Part shown: piece after piece, positions 1-7,908 of the stretch
Numbering within the stretch: position 1 is the stretch's first letter
How the letters are laid out: the number at the start of each line of letters is the position of its first letter
NCBI RefSeq assembly: GCF_932526225.1
Contig: NC_064047.1
Location: forward strand, 1,178,001 to 1,242,000
Direction: 5' to 3'
From: Nematostella vectensis
Taxonomy: Eukaryota; Cnidaria; Anthozoa; Actiniaria; Edwardsiidae
Length of the DNA stretch: 64,000 nt
Program-made: the position numbers and the translations under genes
Notes under the pieces: model-generated
What the model was told of the DNA's origin: nothing
Database searches by the model: none
What the model saw: only the letters and a program-made list of their open reading frames with translations

Positions 1-29
1 ATTTCTTATTTTCAAACAAAATAAGAAAT
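1..29. repeat. Perfect 12-bp inverted repeat (hairpin) over a start codon
   Basis: Bases 1-12 are the exact reverse complement of 18-29, with the 5-base loop CAAAC. The right arm overlaps the first two bases of the ATG at 28. The hairpin may be the end of a longer structure cut by the window edge. A terminator of an upstream gene or a translational control element are both possible; this is inference. Confidence 0.7.
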
Positions 30-1050
30 GGACATAGATTTTGATCCCACAACAGAAGAAGGTAGAGAAGATTTGAATACTACTGTAGACGAAGATTATG
101 ACTCTCTTATTCCAAACGATGGTGAGGGAAGAGAATCATGGAATGAAAGGATTTCAAACAGATTTGGTAGAGGTGCAAGCTATGTGAGTAGGAGGTTGGC
201 CGACTTATGGAAAACACGAAACCCCGGGAGGGCTGTCCCCGAGTACATGGAGTTACAGAATATGGGAGGTTCTCCTTCAACGGACACACTTAGGGTAGAC
301 CTTTTGTTATCGAAATATCCAGATCTTGATGAAAATTTAGTTCAGATTTCAACGGATGAGAGAGGAAAACAATTCATTTCCTTCTATTCTGCGAGAAAAG
401 GTGGTTGGACTAGACCAGAAAGGTTGTATAATGAGGATAGAACGGTGCGGAAGAGTGTTGACGACAAAATCAGATCCGGAAAGTACAAGCAAATTCAGAT
501 TCAACTCGATGAACTAGACGCTACAGGTAATACACTCAGAGAAGAAGAAGAGAGAAACACCGAGCAAATGAGAAAAAATAATGAGGAACGAAGTGAAACA
601 ACTAACCAAGAAAGACTAAGAGCTATAGATCGTAAAAATGAAGAGCTCAGCGAAAGAAATTCTGTCATAGATGAGACTTTGGAAGAGAATCAATTGGAGA
701 GAGAAAATCTTGAAGAGAGAATGTCGTTGAAAGATCGTGTCAAAGCGATTTTTAAGAAATACGGATTTACAGTCGCTGCTGTCGTTACCGCTGTGGGCGT
801 TGTTATCGGTGTTATTGTCTCTAACCTGAAGACGGGTTTGACAAGTGTTGCAAAAGGCGTTGGAGACGGTCTTAAAACAATAGGCAAGAAACTAGGAGAA
901 ATACTCCCAGGAATGGTTGGTGCGATAGCCAGTTTCATCTTTAGAACGGCGGGTGAAGTCGTAGGCTTTTTGGCTAAAAACGCATGGCTTCTCATCGTCG
1001 CTGTCGTCCTGTATTTCGTAGAACGATTTAAAAGGAGACGGAAATCATAA
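28..1050 (+). CDS. Virus-like coiled-coil protein with hydrophobic C-terminal segments
   Basis: 340 aa, ATG at 28. An acidic N-terminal half is followed by a strongly charged Glu/Arg/Asn-rich coiled coil at about residues 165-230. The last 110 residues are hydrophobic: a first membrane segment near 246-265, a Gly/Lys amphipathic stretch, a second segment near 292-313, and a third near 318-333 that ends in a basic tail (RFKRRRKS). Only three bases separate its stop from the next start, so it belongs to a tightly packed + strand cassette. From memory, uncharacterised proteins with this kind of tail recur in cnidarian genome annotations; I did not check this. A virion membrane or internal structural protein is the likeliest role, by context only. 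Its own promoter box would lie left of the window. Confidence 0.8.
   Translation: MDIDFDPTTEEGREDLNTTVDEDYDSLIPNDGEGRESWNERISNRFGRGASYVSRRLADLWKTRNPGRAVPEYMELQNMGGSPSTDTLRVDLLLSKYPDLDENLVQISTDERGKQFISFYSARKGGWTRPERLYNEDRTVRKSVDDKIRSGKYKQIQIQLDELDATGNTLREEEERNTEQMRKNNEERSETTNQERLRAIDRKNEELSERNSVIDETLEENQLERENLEERMSLKDRVKAIFKKYGFTVAAVVTAVGVVIGVIVSNLKTGLTSVAKGVGDGLKTIGKKLGEILPGMVGAIASFIFRTAGEVVGFLAKNAWLLIVAVVLYFVERFKRRRKS
1027..1032 (+). promoter_or_regulatory. TTTAAA box of the capsid-like gene
   Basis: TTTAAA lies 21 bases before the ATG at 1054, inside the last codons of the preceding gene. It fits the box-to-ATG spacing of the whole block. Confidence 0.55.
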
Positions 1051-1053
1051 CAA

Positions 1054-1677
1054 ATGGTATTACTCTACATTGAAGGGAACGTTGGTGACTTTACCGTCTA
1101 TTTAGAACAACCTATTGAAAAGCCGCGGTTTATCGCGCTGCGAGGATGTGCGTTTCATAATCGTTGTAACAGTCTCTCAAGCGAGGGAACGGTCTCCGAC
1201 GGTGAGAACATTATCCTTAGGATCCCCGCGGGGCAGTATACGATCGAGACGCTAAAACGTCAAATAGATGGGGGTATGCGTCTTGGTGAAAAGTCAGTCT
1301 CTATTAGAGACTCGTCACTCGAAGTTCACCGGAACGTCGCGTTGAATGAGCCGCTCGCCTGCCTGTTAGGACTCAAGACCAGGGAGCTGGAAGCAAACAC
1401 TCGCCACGAGATAAAGATGATAGGTCACGAGGCTATTTTTATCCACTGCGATCTTGTGAACGCGTCTGACTCCCTCCAACAAGGGGCGCCCTCACAAATC
1501 CTAGCAAGTGTAGAGCTTGATGAAGGAAAGATATACCTCAATCCAAGCGATCCGGTACGGGTTAGCACCACATCAGTCGGTTACGTGAGTAGTCTCCGTC
1601 TTAGTATAAAGGGTGGTGACGGAAACACAATAGAGCGCGGTCTCTACCCGATACGTCTAATTTTAGAAATCACTTAA
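1054..1677 (+). CDS. Probable capsid-like (jelly-roll / penton-type) virion protein
   Basis: 207 aa, ATG at 1054. It is almost entirely short alternating strands with no membrane segment or coiled coil, as expected for a beta-sandwich. The C-terminal half carries a motif FIHCDLV, then a short Gly/Ser loop and SQILASVEL, and ends with a strand pair close to SLRLSIKGGDGNTIERG. From memory this pattern recurs in uncharacterised proteins of integrated virus-like elements of cnidarians, and I read it as a minor capsid (penton-like) protein. That reading is inference; a structure prediction would decide it. It sits second in the + strand cassette, three bases after its neighbour, with a TTTAAA box inside that neighbour. 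Confidence 0.65.
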   Translation: MVLLYIEGNVGDFTVYLEQPIEKPRFIALRGCAFHNRCNSLSSEGTVSDGENIILRIPAGQYTIETLKRQIDGGMRLGEKSVSIRDSSLEVHRNVALNEPLACLLGLKTRELEANTRHEIKMIGHEAIFIHCDLVNASDSLQQGAPSQILASVELDEGKIYLNPSDPVRVSTTSVGYVSSLRLSIKGGDGNTIERGLYPIRLILEIT

Positions 1678-1678
1678 A
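1673..1678 (+). promoter_or_regulatory. CTTAAA box of the third + strand gene
   Basis: CACTTAAAGA overlaps the stop codon of the capsid-like gene and lies 26 bases before the ATG at 1705, with the same AAAGA tail as the boxes of the - strand genes. Confidence 0.55.
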
Positions 1679-1704
1679 GAATAAACTCTCCCCATAATAA
1701 AGCT

Positions 1705-2310
1705 ATGGAAGAGTACAACTCAATCTACCCGAACGTACCCCGAGGGGTCAGCCCCTCAGGTGATAACTTCAGACTCCAAAAGACCCACGATGTTTTGGGA
1801 AGTTTGGAGCAAGAAGTTAAACATTACGAGAACGTGAGGAAAAAGTATAAACGAGGGCAGAGCGTGTTTTCAAAGTTGAGTGTGGTCTTAGGACTCATAT
1901 CTGTCATTCTTGGGTCTAGTGGTTTGGGGACTTCTCTGTCGGGTTTTGGTATCATCGTCGGAGTCCCGTTAGGCGCTCTGGCTGGTGTTTTCGGTCTCAC
2001 CTCTGTAGGCTGTGCGGCGGTTTCTAAACGGCTGTCGCAAAAAGTCTCCAAGCACGACCAAACAGCGGCGATGGCAAAGGCAAAAGTAAATAGCATACGC
2101 GACCTGGTCTCTAAAGCTTTAAAAGACAACAAAATATCAGACGAAGAGTTCTCTTTAATCTTGAACGAATTGGACAAGTTTGAGGCTCTAAAGCTCCAGA
2201 TCCGTCAAAAGTCGGTAAGAGAGGACGAAAAAAACGTAAACATTACCAAGCTGAGGGAAACAGTAAGAGAAGAGATTTTGAAAGACCTGGCGAGTCGACC
2301 CGCTCGGTGA
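1705..2310 (+). CDS. Virus-like protein with central hydrophobic hairpin
   Basis: 201 aa, ATG at 1705. A short N-terminal tail leads into a helical, coiled-coil-like stretch at about 25-48. A Gly/Ser/Val-rich hydrophobic hairpin follows at about 58-105, and then a long charged helical C-terminal half (residues 110-200) rich in Lys/Glu. This looks like a monotopic or hairpin membrane protein with a coiled-coil cytoplasmic part. I do not recognise a named family; similar uncharacterised proteins are, from memory, common in cnidarian annotations. It is the third gene of the compact + strand cassette, so a virion or assembly-membrane role is inferred from neighbours only. Confidence 0.75.
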   Translation: MEEYNSIYPNVPRGVSPSGDNFRLQKTHDVLGSLEQEVKHYENVRKKYKRGQSVFSKLSVVLGLISVILGSSGLGTSLSGFGIIVGVPLGALAGVFGLTSVGCAAVSKRLSQKVSKHDQTAAMAKAKVNSIRDLVSKALKDNKISDEEFSLILNELDKFEALKLQIRQKSVREDEKNVNITKLRETVREEILKDLASRPAR

Positions 2311-2372
2311 AATTTCTGTACGAGAGAACTCCCGTCGGATGGATCTATGAATTGAGATGCGTAAAGGACTGA

Positions 2373-2378
2373 TTTAAA
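2373..2378 (+). promoter_or_regulatory. TTTAAA box of the large + strand gene
   Basis: GGACTGATTTAAAAACAT matches the block consensus. It lies 22 bases before the ATG at 2401 but only 10 before the ATG at 2389. This favours 2401 as the start. Confidence 0.6.
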
Positions 2379-2400
2379 AACATCTTATATGTCATATAAG

Positions 2401-3915
2401 ATGAAGTTTACAGAATTTGTGAAAAGGTACCCTTACTATTCACGCTTCAGGTTCTCTGCCGACGAGCATGGCGATGTGCAATTCGTTTTCAATGGGGACG
2501 AATACGATCCATTCGACAAGAATGGGAATCTAGTCAAGACGTTATACCACTTCCCCGGTGACAGCTGGAAACCTGAGAATATCCAGGATTTTCTAGTCGC
2601 TGACGACACACAAGCATACAAGGAAACGATCCAGCAACTGTTTGGGTTCCCAAAACAATACAGACTAGACGCGCGTGCAGAGTACAAGATATTGCCGTGG
2701 GACGAAAACCCTACGAGAAATAATTACGTCTCTTTTAATGTTTTTATAACACCAAAGGTGAAGACACACTTTGTTTTTAGGGACATATTCACCGACAGCT
2801 TGCTAGTATTCAGAACAGCAAAGGAGGCTAGTAGGTGGCTCGACGCCTCGAACCTCAGTTATTGGAGTCAAGCCTTAAATTTTGCTATGTTTTGCGCGAC
2901 TGCTGGATGTGGTGTGACGCGTGACATGATTGACGACTCTCAAGTGGGGTCATTCTACAGATTTCACATCATTTTCACTATCAGACGAATATTAAACGAG
3001 CTACAATGCCCTCTTCCAAAAGATAGGCTCTTTAGTTGGAATAAAAACTTTTACAGCGAAGCGGCTTACCAAAAACTAAGAACAGAATTCCGAACTGGTG
3101 ACGATTTCCGGTTCCTCGGGCCGATAAATCATGGGTTAGGGAACGTTTATAATTATGATTATCACGGCTTGTCATCTTCTAACGACAAGTATAAGCCTTA
3201 TGGCACCATTGATCAATTACACGACGAATGGGACGCTGCCAAAAGCGACCACGAACACATGAATCACTTTGAGATCGAGTACCTGAAAGACCTTAGAACT
3301 GGGTTTCAGTATGAGTGGTTCTTTCCGGAAAAATCAATGGGGTTAACCAAAGCTGGGTTGTCTAGGATAAACCAGAGCATTGAAGCCTTTGTTTACTGTA
3401 TTCTAGGCGCGCAAGTTCAGACCCGGTCGTCAATCGTCGGTGATAGCGGTTCAGCTCAGGAAACGAAACAGGTCTTCACGAAACTCTTTGAAAGCGCGGT
3501 GGTGGAAAACAGTATATCGAAAAGTATACAACGGTATCAGTTTGCTTTACAACAGGCGAGACAAAAACTAGACCTGGCTTTCGCCCTCGGCTGTTGGTTA
3601 AGTCCATCGTATCTTGTGATAAATAACAACACTTCGATCGCTGGCTATAATAACAAGTTACAAAAAGCCACCACTGATATGAAACTGGGGCTGAATCCGA
3701 TAAATAACGAGATAAAAACGATCCCAAAACATAATATGGGTCATTCAAAGATTGTGTTACCTCATACCGAGTCAGTCACGGCTCACAAACCGGAACCGGA
3801 GGCGAAAACTAACCCAAAGCCGGACGTGGTTAAACCCACGAACACACAGCACGAAACTAACCTTGCCACGATCACAGCCTTTACGGCTGGTTTAGCTTGG
3901 TATCTATTCCGGTAA
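2401..3915 (+). CDS. Large virus-like protein with C-terminal membrane anchor
   Basis: 504 aa from the ATG at 2401; an in-frame ATG four codons upstream (2389) gives 508 aa. I prefer 2401 because it restores the box-to-ATG spacing seen for the other genes. The body (to about residue 440) is a mixed fold rich in Tyr, Phe and Asn. A helical region near 345-425 contains the block FVYCILGAQVQTRSSIVGD. A Pro/Lys/Glu-rich linker (about 450-485) follows, then a short hydrophobic C-terminus ending WYLFR, which looks like a tail anchor. There is no enzyme motif I can name. Length, position in the cassette and the anchor suggest a virion surface or major structural protein; this is inference. The gene ends about 200 bases before the convergent - strand genes. 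Confidence 0.75.
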   Translation: MKFTEFVKRYPYYSRFRFSADEHGDVQFVFNGDEYDPFDKNGNLVKTLYHFPGDSWKPENIQDFLVADDTQAYKETIQQLFGFPKQYRLDARAEYKILPWDENPTRNNYVSFNVFITPKVKTHFVFRDIFTDSLLVFRTAKEASRWLDASNLSYWSQALNFAMFCATAGCGVTRDMIDDSQVGSFYRFHIIFTIRRILNELQCPLPKDRLFSWNKNFYSEAAYQKLRTEFRTGDDFRFLGPINHGLGNVYNYDYHGLSSSNDKYKPYGTIDQLHDEWDAAKSDHEHMNHFEIEYLKDLRTGFQYEWFFPEKSMGLTKAGLSRINQSIEAFVYCILGAQVQTRSSIVGDSGSAQETKQVFTKLFESAVVENSISKSIQRYQFALQQARQKLDLAFALGCWLSPSYLVINNNTSIAGYNNKLQKATTDMKLGLNPINNEIKTIPKHNMGHSKIVLPHTESVTAHKPEPEAKTNPKPDVVKPTNTQHETNLATITAFTAGLAWYLFR

Positions 3916-4114
3916 CATGCGGGGTGCATGTGGGCGGATGTGACGCACCGCAAGAAGACAATACCTGTTCACGTGTGCATACCAGACCACCCTGGCGACC
4001 GCGAACTCTCAATGTAAATACAAAACCTATTTTCAGAATCGCTAGTTGTCAGGGTGATTAGGAATGTATGTGTTTTGTAACGTGAGACGCGTTACAAAAC
4101 TGAGTGGGTCAATG

Positions 4115-4444
4115 TTAATTTCCGTTACACGTTCTGCAATGGTGCTTTTGTCTATCATGTTCGCATATTTGAGACCCTCCGCATAACTTACAAAAGGGTC
4201 TCTGTTTGCCGTGTTCACACATCCCTTTCCCCTTGCAGTCTTTACAGACATATCTTGCTCGTCTGTGCTCACAAATGCTACCGCCGTTACATTCTCTGCA
4301 CCGCGTTTTTCTCCGGTTGTGAGGGCAGATTTGCGATCCGTGACAATCTTTGCAATAATATTTCACTCTGCCATGAAGACACTTATAATCCGTTGTTCGC
4401 TTTACGGGGGATACTTTCGGGTCTTTCACCGTTTGGTTCTCCAT
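4115..4444 (-). CDS. Cys/His tandem-repeat zinc-binding protein
   Basis: 109 aa from the ATG at 4444. The frame is open six codons further to an ATG at 4462, but that start would leave almost no space after the promoter box at 4466-4471; 4444 gives 21 bases. The protein is built of five repeats of about 18 residues with the pattern C-x-H-x6-C-x2-C (examples ICPHNRRKTRCREC and ICEHRRARYVCKDC), each expected to bind one zinc ion. Repeats of this kind are known in proteins of giant viruses and algae, where their function is mostly unknown. A nucleic-acid or protein-binding role is inference. It is the first of five - strand genes and converges on the + strand cassette. Confidence 0.8.
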   Translation of the reverse strand: MENQTVKDPKVSPVKRTTDYKCLHGRVKYYCKDCHGSQICPHNRRKTRCRECNGGSICEHRRARYVCKDCKGKGMCEHGKQRPFCKLCGGSQICEHDRQKHHCRTCNGN

Positions 4445-4465
4445 TTCTATCAAACCGGTCATGTC

Positions 4466-4471
4466 CTTAAA
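4466..4471 (-). promoter_or_regulatory. TTTAAG box of the zinc-repeat gene
   Basis: Read on the - strand, TGAAAAGTGATTTAAGGACATG. The first 14 bases are shared almost exactly with the boxes of the ankyrin-type and TFIIB-like genes. Confidence 0.7.
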
Positions 4472-4523
4472 TCACTTTTCATTTTTTTACGCCTCGATAC
4501 TCACCCTCCTAGCCGGCCGACGT

Positions 4524-5132
4524 CTACCTGACGAAAAACTCTTCCAACATTCCCTTCTCTTGCTCATCAAGACACCAGTCCCAGAACCTGTCTGGGTGCC
4601 AGGCCACCCGGAGCAATTCACCCTCCAACTCCTTGAACCTCAACTCGTGGGGCACCCTCGCCACACCGGGCGTACCAGCCCGGACCGCCAACCGCGATAA
4701 ACTGTTTAGATTGGTGGCCCCTAGCCTAACACACACCTTCGCGACGTCAGATCTCTGGTAGACGACAGCTTGGAGGAGATACCGGTTGAAGTCATCGGTC
4801 CTCCAGTCATTAACGATATCCCTAACGCACGACCCGACCGGCCCGAACGAGGCCAATACGTGTGCGTCCCTGGACCTGACCGAACCCTCTATTATACGTT
4901 CGACGAGTCTGGTCTTTCCTAGTCTACCAAAGTTTTTGAGACCTATATTATGAGCCAAATACTTTAGCCTGCCGACATCTAGCCTCAGCAGGCCGTTCTC
5001 GCCCAGGTCCCCGATCTCATCCAGCGCCTGGCCCGGCTCGCACTCCGACCCACAAACCCCGCATATCCCACCACGATCTTTCTCAGGCGGCTCCGCAAAG
5101 GAACCGCCGAATATGCTCCACGAGTACGACAT
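4524..5132 (-). CDS. SAP-like protein with WHPDRF C-terminal domain
   Basis: 202 aa, ATG at 5132. The N-terminus has a Cys pair set (CGVCGSEC). Residues about 54-82 look like a SAP fold: RLKYLAHNIGL followed by GRLGKTRLVERI, with the usual spaced Leu, Gly and Lys. SAP motifs bind DNA in many nuclear proteins. The middle resembles one or two degenerate ankyrin helices. The last 30 residues carry VAWHPDRFWDWCLDE, nearly the same as the end of the next - strand gene, so the two share a C-terminal module. Possible host-factor targeting or DNA binding is inference. Confidence 0.72.
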   Translation of the reverse strand: MSYSWSIFGGSFAEPPEKDRGGICGVCGSECEPGQALDEIGDLGENGLLRLDVGRLKYLAHNIGLKNFGRLGKTRLVERIIEGSVRSRDAHVLASFGPVGSCVRDIVNDWRTDDFNRYLLQAVVYQRSDVAKVCVRLGATNLNSLSRLAVRAGTPGVARVPHELRFKELEGELLRVAWHPDRFWDWCLDEQEKGMLEEFFVR

Positions 5133-5158
5133 CGCGTTTTAATCGGTGCCCTCATGTT

Positions 5159-5164
5159 CTTAAA
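5159..5164 (-). promoter_or_regulatory. TTTAAG box of the SAP-like gene
   Basis: On the - strand GAGAATTGATTTAAGAACATG, 26 bases before the ATG at 5132. An out-of-frame ATG lies 3 bases after the box. Confidence 0.6.
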
Positions 5165-5207
5165 TCAATTCTCAAAGATTTAGGAACGTCTCCTCAGCCC
5201 CACGCTC

Positions 5208-6455
5208 TCACTTCACCCGGAACAGCTCCCCCAACTCCTTCCTCTGGTCCTCATCAATGCACCAATCCATAAACCTGTCCGGGTGCCAAGCTACTGGCAT
5301 TAGTTCGTCCTCAATGTGCTTCTGAAACGTTCGCTTGTGGTGGTGTCTAAACAGCTCCTCATGTAGGGACACCCATCCCTGCGCCTCGCGTAGTATATCT
5401 AGGGCCTCACGCATCCACCAGTAGATCGCGTAGACCATAGGCCTAACGAGGTCAACCGCACCCAACTCGAGGCACAGCCTCATAATACCAATATTATTAC
5501 ATTTAGTAGCTTCTAACAGGGCGTAGTCTGGGTCGAAATTCTCAAAGCTCTCCCTCAACAGTCTTAGAAACCTATAGCAGCCATTGGACACCGCCTCAAT
5601 GGTGTAAGCACCAACATAATCACCAACACCCCTCTCTATTAACCACTTGGCCACCCCCACCTGATCCCACCCCGCGGCCTCAATCATGGCCTCCTCCCAG
5701 ACATACACATCATCACAGTAGTCATTCATCACCTCTAAAACCCCTATGCGACCGTACCTGGCCGCCTCGGTGGCCGGCTCAAAGAACGAACAGGCCCCCA
5801 GCTCACAACACATTCTAACGGCCCTGACGTCACCGTACTTGCCGGCCCTCTCCATTTCTGAGTCTAGGTATTCTAACCACTCCCAGTGATCACCATCAGG
5901 GTCCTCGATGTCATACTCCACATCAGATATCTTAGCACCGACGCCACGCAGCATCCTCACAGTCTCCAGGTGACGGCCAAACACCGCGCAGCGCAGCGCC
6001 CGCCCCAACCCACCGGCGCCCCACTCCAGACACTTCCCCACCGCACCAACATGACCATGGGAGGAAGCGCACGCCAAAGCCTCATCGAGGTTGACCACCC
6101 CATAGCGGCGGCACGCCTCCATGACCTCAAGATTGTTATAGCTCACTGCGGCCAGCATGACCTTCTCCAACTCGTCAGAGAGGCGGTCACCTGTAGCCTC
6201 AGCTGGGCTACTAAAGTACTCGTCAACCTCCGCGACGCCGCCACGTCCTACGGCGTTGACTACTGACTCGAAGACCAACTGATCATATTCCCCAGATAAA
6301 TCATCAATGGGGTCTAGGAAGTGGGGGATATTACAGTACTTTCCATCCGTACCATACCACGGATCCTCCCAGGAGTATATATCACACATGTTGTCATCCT
6401 GTAGATGTGTATCACCGCCACCGCCACCGGTCACCAGCAATCTTGTTCCAACCAT
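5208..6455 (-). CDS. Ankyrin-type repeat protein with WHPDRF C-terminal domain
   Basis: 415 aa, ATG at 6455. From about residue 90 to 360 it has degenerate ankyrin-like helix pairs of about 30 residues, for example LACASSHGHVGAVGKCLEWG and later ATKCNNIGIMRLCLELGA. The repeats are closer to viral ankyrin families than to animal consensus repeats. The C-terminus reads VAWHPDRFMDWCIDED, matching the end of the SAP-like neighbour. In large DNA viruses, ankyrin proteins often act as adaptors to host ubiquitin ligases through a C-terminal module; whether this module does so is unknown. The promoter box lies 20 bases upstream. Confidence 0.78.
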   Translation of the reverse strand: MVGTRLLVTGGGGGDTHLQDDNMCDIYSWEDPWYGTDGKYCNIPHFLDPIDDLSGEYDQLVFESVVNAVGRGGVAEVDEYFSSPAEATGDRLSDELEKVMLAAVSYNNLEVMEACRRYGVVNLDEALACASSHGHVGAVGKCLEWGAGGLGRALRCAVFGRHLETVRMLRGVGAKISDVEYDIEDPDGDHWEWLEYLDSEMERAGKYGDVRAVRMCCELGACSFFEPATEAARYGRIGVLEVMNDYCDDVYVWEEAMIEAAGWDQVGVAKWLIERGVGDYVGAYTIEAVSNGCYRFLRLLRESFENFDPDYALLEATKCNNIGIMRLCLELGAVDLVRPMVYAIYWWMREALDILREAQGWVSLHEELFRHHHKRTFQKHIEDELMPVAWHPDRFMDWCIDEDQRKELGELFRVK

Positions 6456-6475
6456 TTATACAATCCACGCAAATC

Positions 6476-6481
6476 TTTAAA
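6476..6481 (-). promoter_or_regulatory. TTTAAA box of the ankyrin-type gene
   Basis: On the - strand GAAAAAAGTGGTTTAAAGA, 20 bases before the ATG at 6455. Confidence 0.7.
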
Positions 6482-6576
6482 CCACTTTTTTCGAATTTTT
6501 TTAGACGTGTCAATTCACATCTACTCCGAACTGACAGTTTTCTGGAAATCCTGATTTCTCTGGAAATCAGGAAACA

Positions 6577-7503
6577 TCATACCACACCAGGCGTACCCAG
6601 GACTGTGGCCACTTCTCTCGCTTTCCTACTGATGGTTAACTCGGAGACGCCCGTTCTCTCGGATAATTTTTTAAGTGTAATATCGACCCCCTTTAGCCGT
6701 ACCCAGTAATAGGTTAAAGCGACCGCAAAGGATTGTGGGCGAGCGCGATTCAACTCAGACGAGCGATTCTTAGATCTGTAGTAGAGTTGGACCACCTCTC
6801 CCTTCTGTGCGGGGGACGCCGAGAATCTATCCATCACATCGCGAATGTGGTCCACGACGGTGGGAGACGTTCCGTGTAGTAAGTAATCTTTAGGCGCGTT
6901 AATACTAAAGATTTTTAGACCCTTAAGGCAACTCTTCCTGCTCAATCCAAAAGTCTCCATCAAGGTTTTCGGTGTCTGACACTTACCGGACATCTTGTAG
7001 GCGTAGTAGATACACGCAAAGACGATCGCCTTCCGTGGGTCGCCGCGAAAAATCTGGCCTTTCGTCACCTGAGTGTATATCTCGTTAGCTTTGGCTACAA
7101 TTACCCCGCTAAAACCCATGTCCTCCACATCCTTGTCAATATTTCTATCCTCAGACCTACGTACCTGGACCCGACTTGGATCCGAAGACCGTTTGCCGTC
7201 GGAATGTCCGTAAAAACCCCATTCCCTTTCGTGCGCGATCACGCGCTGCATCTGTTCCCCGCACTCTAAGCAACTAGTGACCCCGTCTTCTGTGACTAGG
7301 TCGTCATGATTGCAAAGGGTGTTACTACTATCCCCGTCTCCCAAGGAGGCTCTACTAGTCTCGTATTCGGTGAGGGCTCGGTCAAACAGTGCAAATTCCG
7401 GCATGAGGGTGGGGACGTTAATCTCAGGCACCGGTCCGCCGGGGATATTATATGGTGGTGGTGACCGATCTTCAACCGTGCGTTCAACTGTTCGTTCCTC
7501 CAT
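6577..7503 (-). CDS. TFIIB-like transcription initiation factor
   Basis: 308 aa, ATG at 7503. After a Pro-rich N-terminal tail of about 60 residues comes a zinc ribbon with C64, H66, C78 and C81 (CNHDD ... CLECG). A B-reader-like stretch follows at about 93-112 (REWGFYGHSDGKRSSDPSR). Two cyclin-type repeats follow at about 125-220 and 225-303; the second contains PQSFAVALTYY and ends with a helix-turn-helix-like TGVSELTISRKAREV. TFIIB recruits RNA polymerase II to TATA-bound promoters. Viral homologues are established in Nucleocytoviricota such as asfarviruses and marseilleviruses. The intronless form, the divergence and the neighbours argue for a viral gene, not the host GTF2B. The first ribbon knuckle is C-x-H, one residue shorter than the usual C-x2-C/H. 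Confidence 0.88.
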   Translation of the reverse strand: MEERTVERTVEDRSPPPYNIPGGPVPEINVPTLMPEFALFDRALTEYETSRASLGDGDSSNTLCNHDDLVTEDGVTSCLECGEQMQRVIAHEREWGFYGHSDGKRSSDPSRVQVRRSEDRNIDKDVEDMGFSGVIVAKANEIYTQVTKGQIFRGDPRKAIVFACIYYAYKMSGKCQTPKTLMETFGLSRKSCLKGLKIFSINAPKDYLLHGTSPTVVDHIRDVMDRFSASPAQKGEVVQLYYRSKNRSSELNRARPQSFAVALTYYWVRLKGVDITLKKLSERTGVSELTISRKAREVATVLGTPGVV

Positions 7504-7523
7504 TTTATTAGACTGTTCACGTC

Positions 7524-7529
7524 TTTAAA
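7524..7529 (-). promoter_or_regulatory. TTTAAA box of the TFIIB-like gene
   Basis: On the - strand TTGAAAAGTGGTTTAAAGAC, 20 bases before the ATG at 7503. It is the best match to the consensus. Confidence 0.7.
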
Positions 7530-7625
7530 CCACTTTTCAAAGGCCTTCTAGATGTGAAGCTGAGAGGCTAGCCCCCTCGAGCTCCCCCTAGGTGGGGTCT
7601 AAAGTCTCCGCACCACATTCGTGGA

Positions 7626-7886
7626 CTAGTATCTCACCCATCTTTTTTCGTCATACCGTGGCATGGAGACTAACATTGCTAGAACACCAAGGACAATTGT
7701 CGCCGCTCCGGCCACAAACCCAACGGGGTCGAAGCTTCCGTATTCTGAGTCTTCATAGTAATCAGCGTCACAACAGCAGTGTTCAGGCCCCGCATCCGCA
7801 GTGTTACTCACATCCACCTCCGGCACCGAACAACCGCCGGCGGTAGCCGCACCATTTCTAATCTTAACCTCCGTCTTTAATGTCAT
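7626..7886 (-). CDS. Small single-pass membrane protein
   Basis: 86 aa from the ATG at 7886; the frame is open 24 codons further up. I choose 7886 because a TCTAAAGACGT box ends 22 bases before it and the start context ATAAAATG matches that of the TFIIB-like gene. The N-terminal part is polar and Cys/Asp-rich (HCCCDADYYED). One hydrophobic segment lies near residues 54-73, followed by a short basic tail. I do not recognise the family. A virion or infected-cell membrane protein is inferred from context. Confidence 0.6.
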   Translation of the reverse strand: MTLKTEVKIRNGAATAGGCSVPEVDVSNTADAGPEHCCCDADYYEDSEYGSFDPVGFVAGAATIVLGVLAMLVSMPRYDEKRWVRY

Positions 7887-7908
7887 TTTATCTAGGACCC
7901 CATACGTC

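Noticed and set aside
4042..4272. 76-codon - strand open frame overlapping the zinc-repeat gene
   Set aside because: It is a shifted-frame shadow with no features, and no promoter box lies at the right distance.
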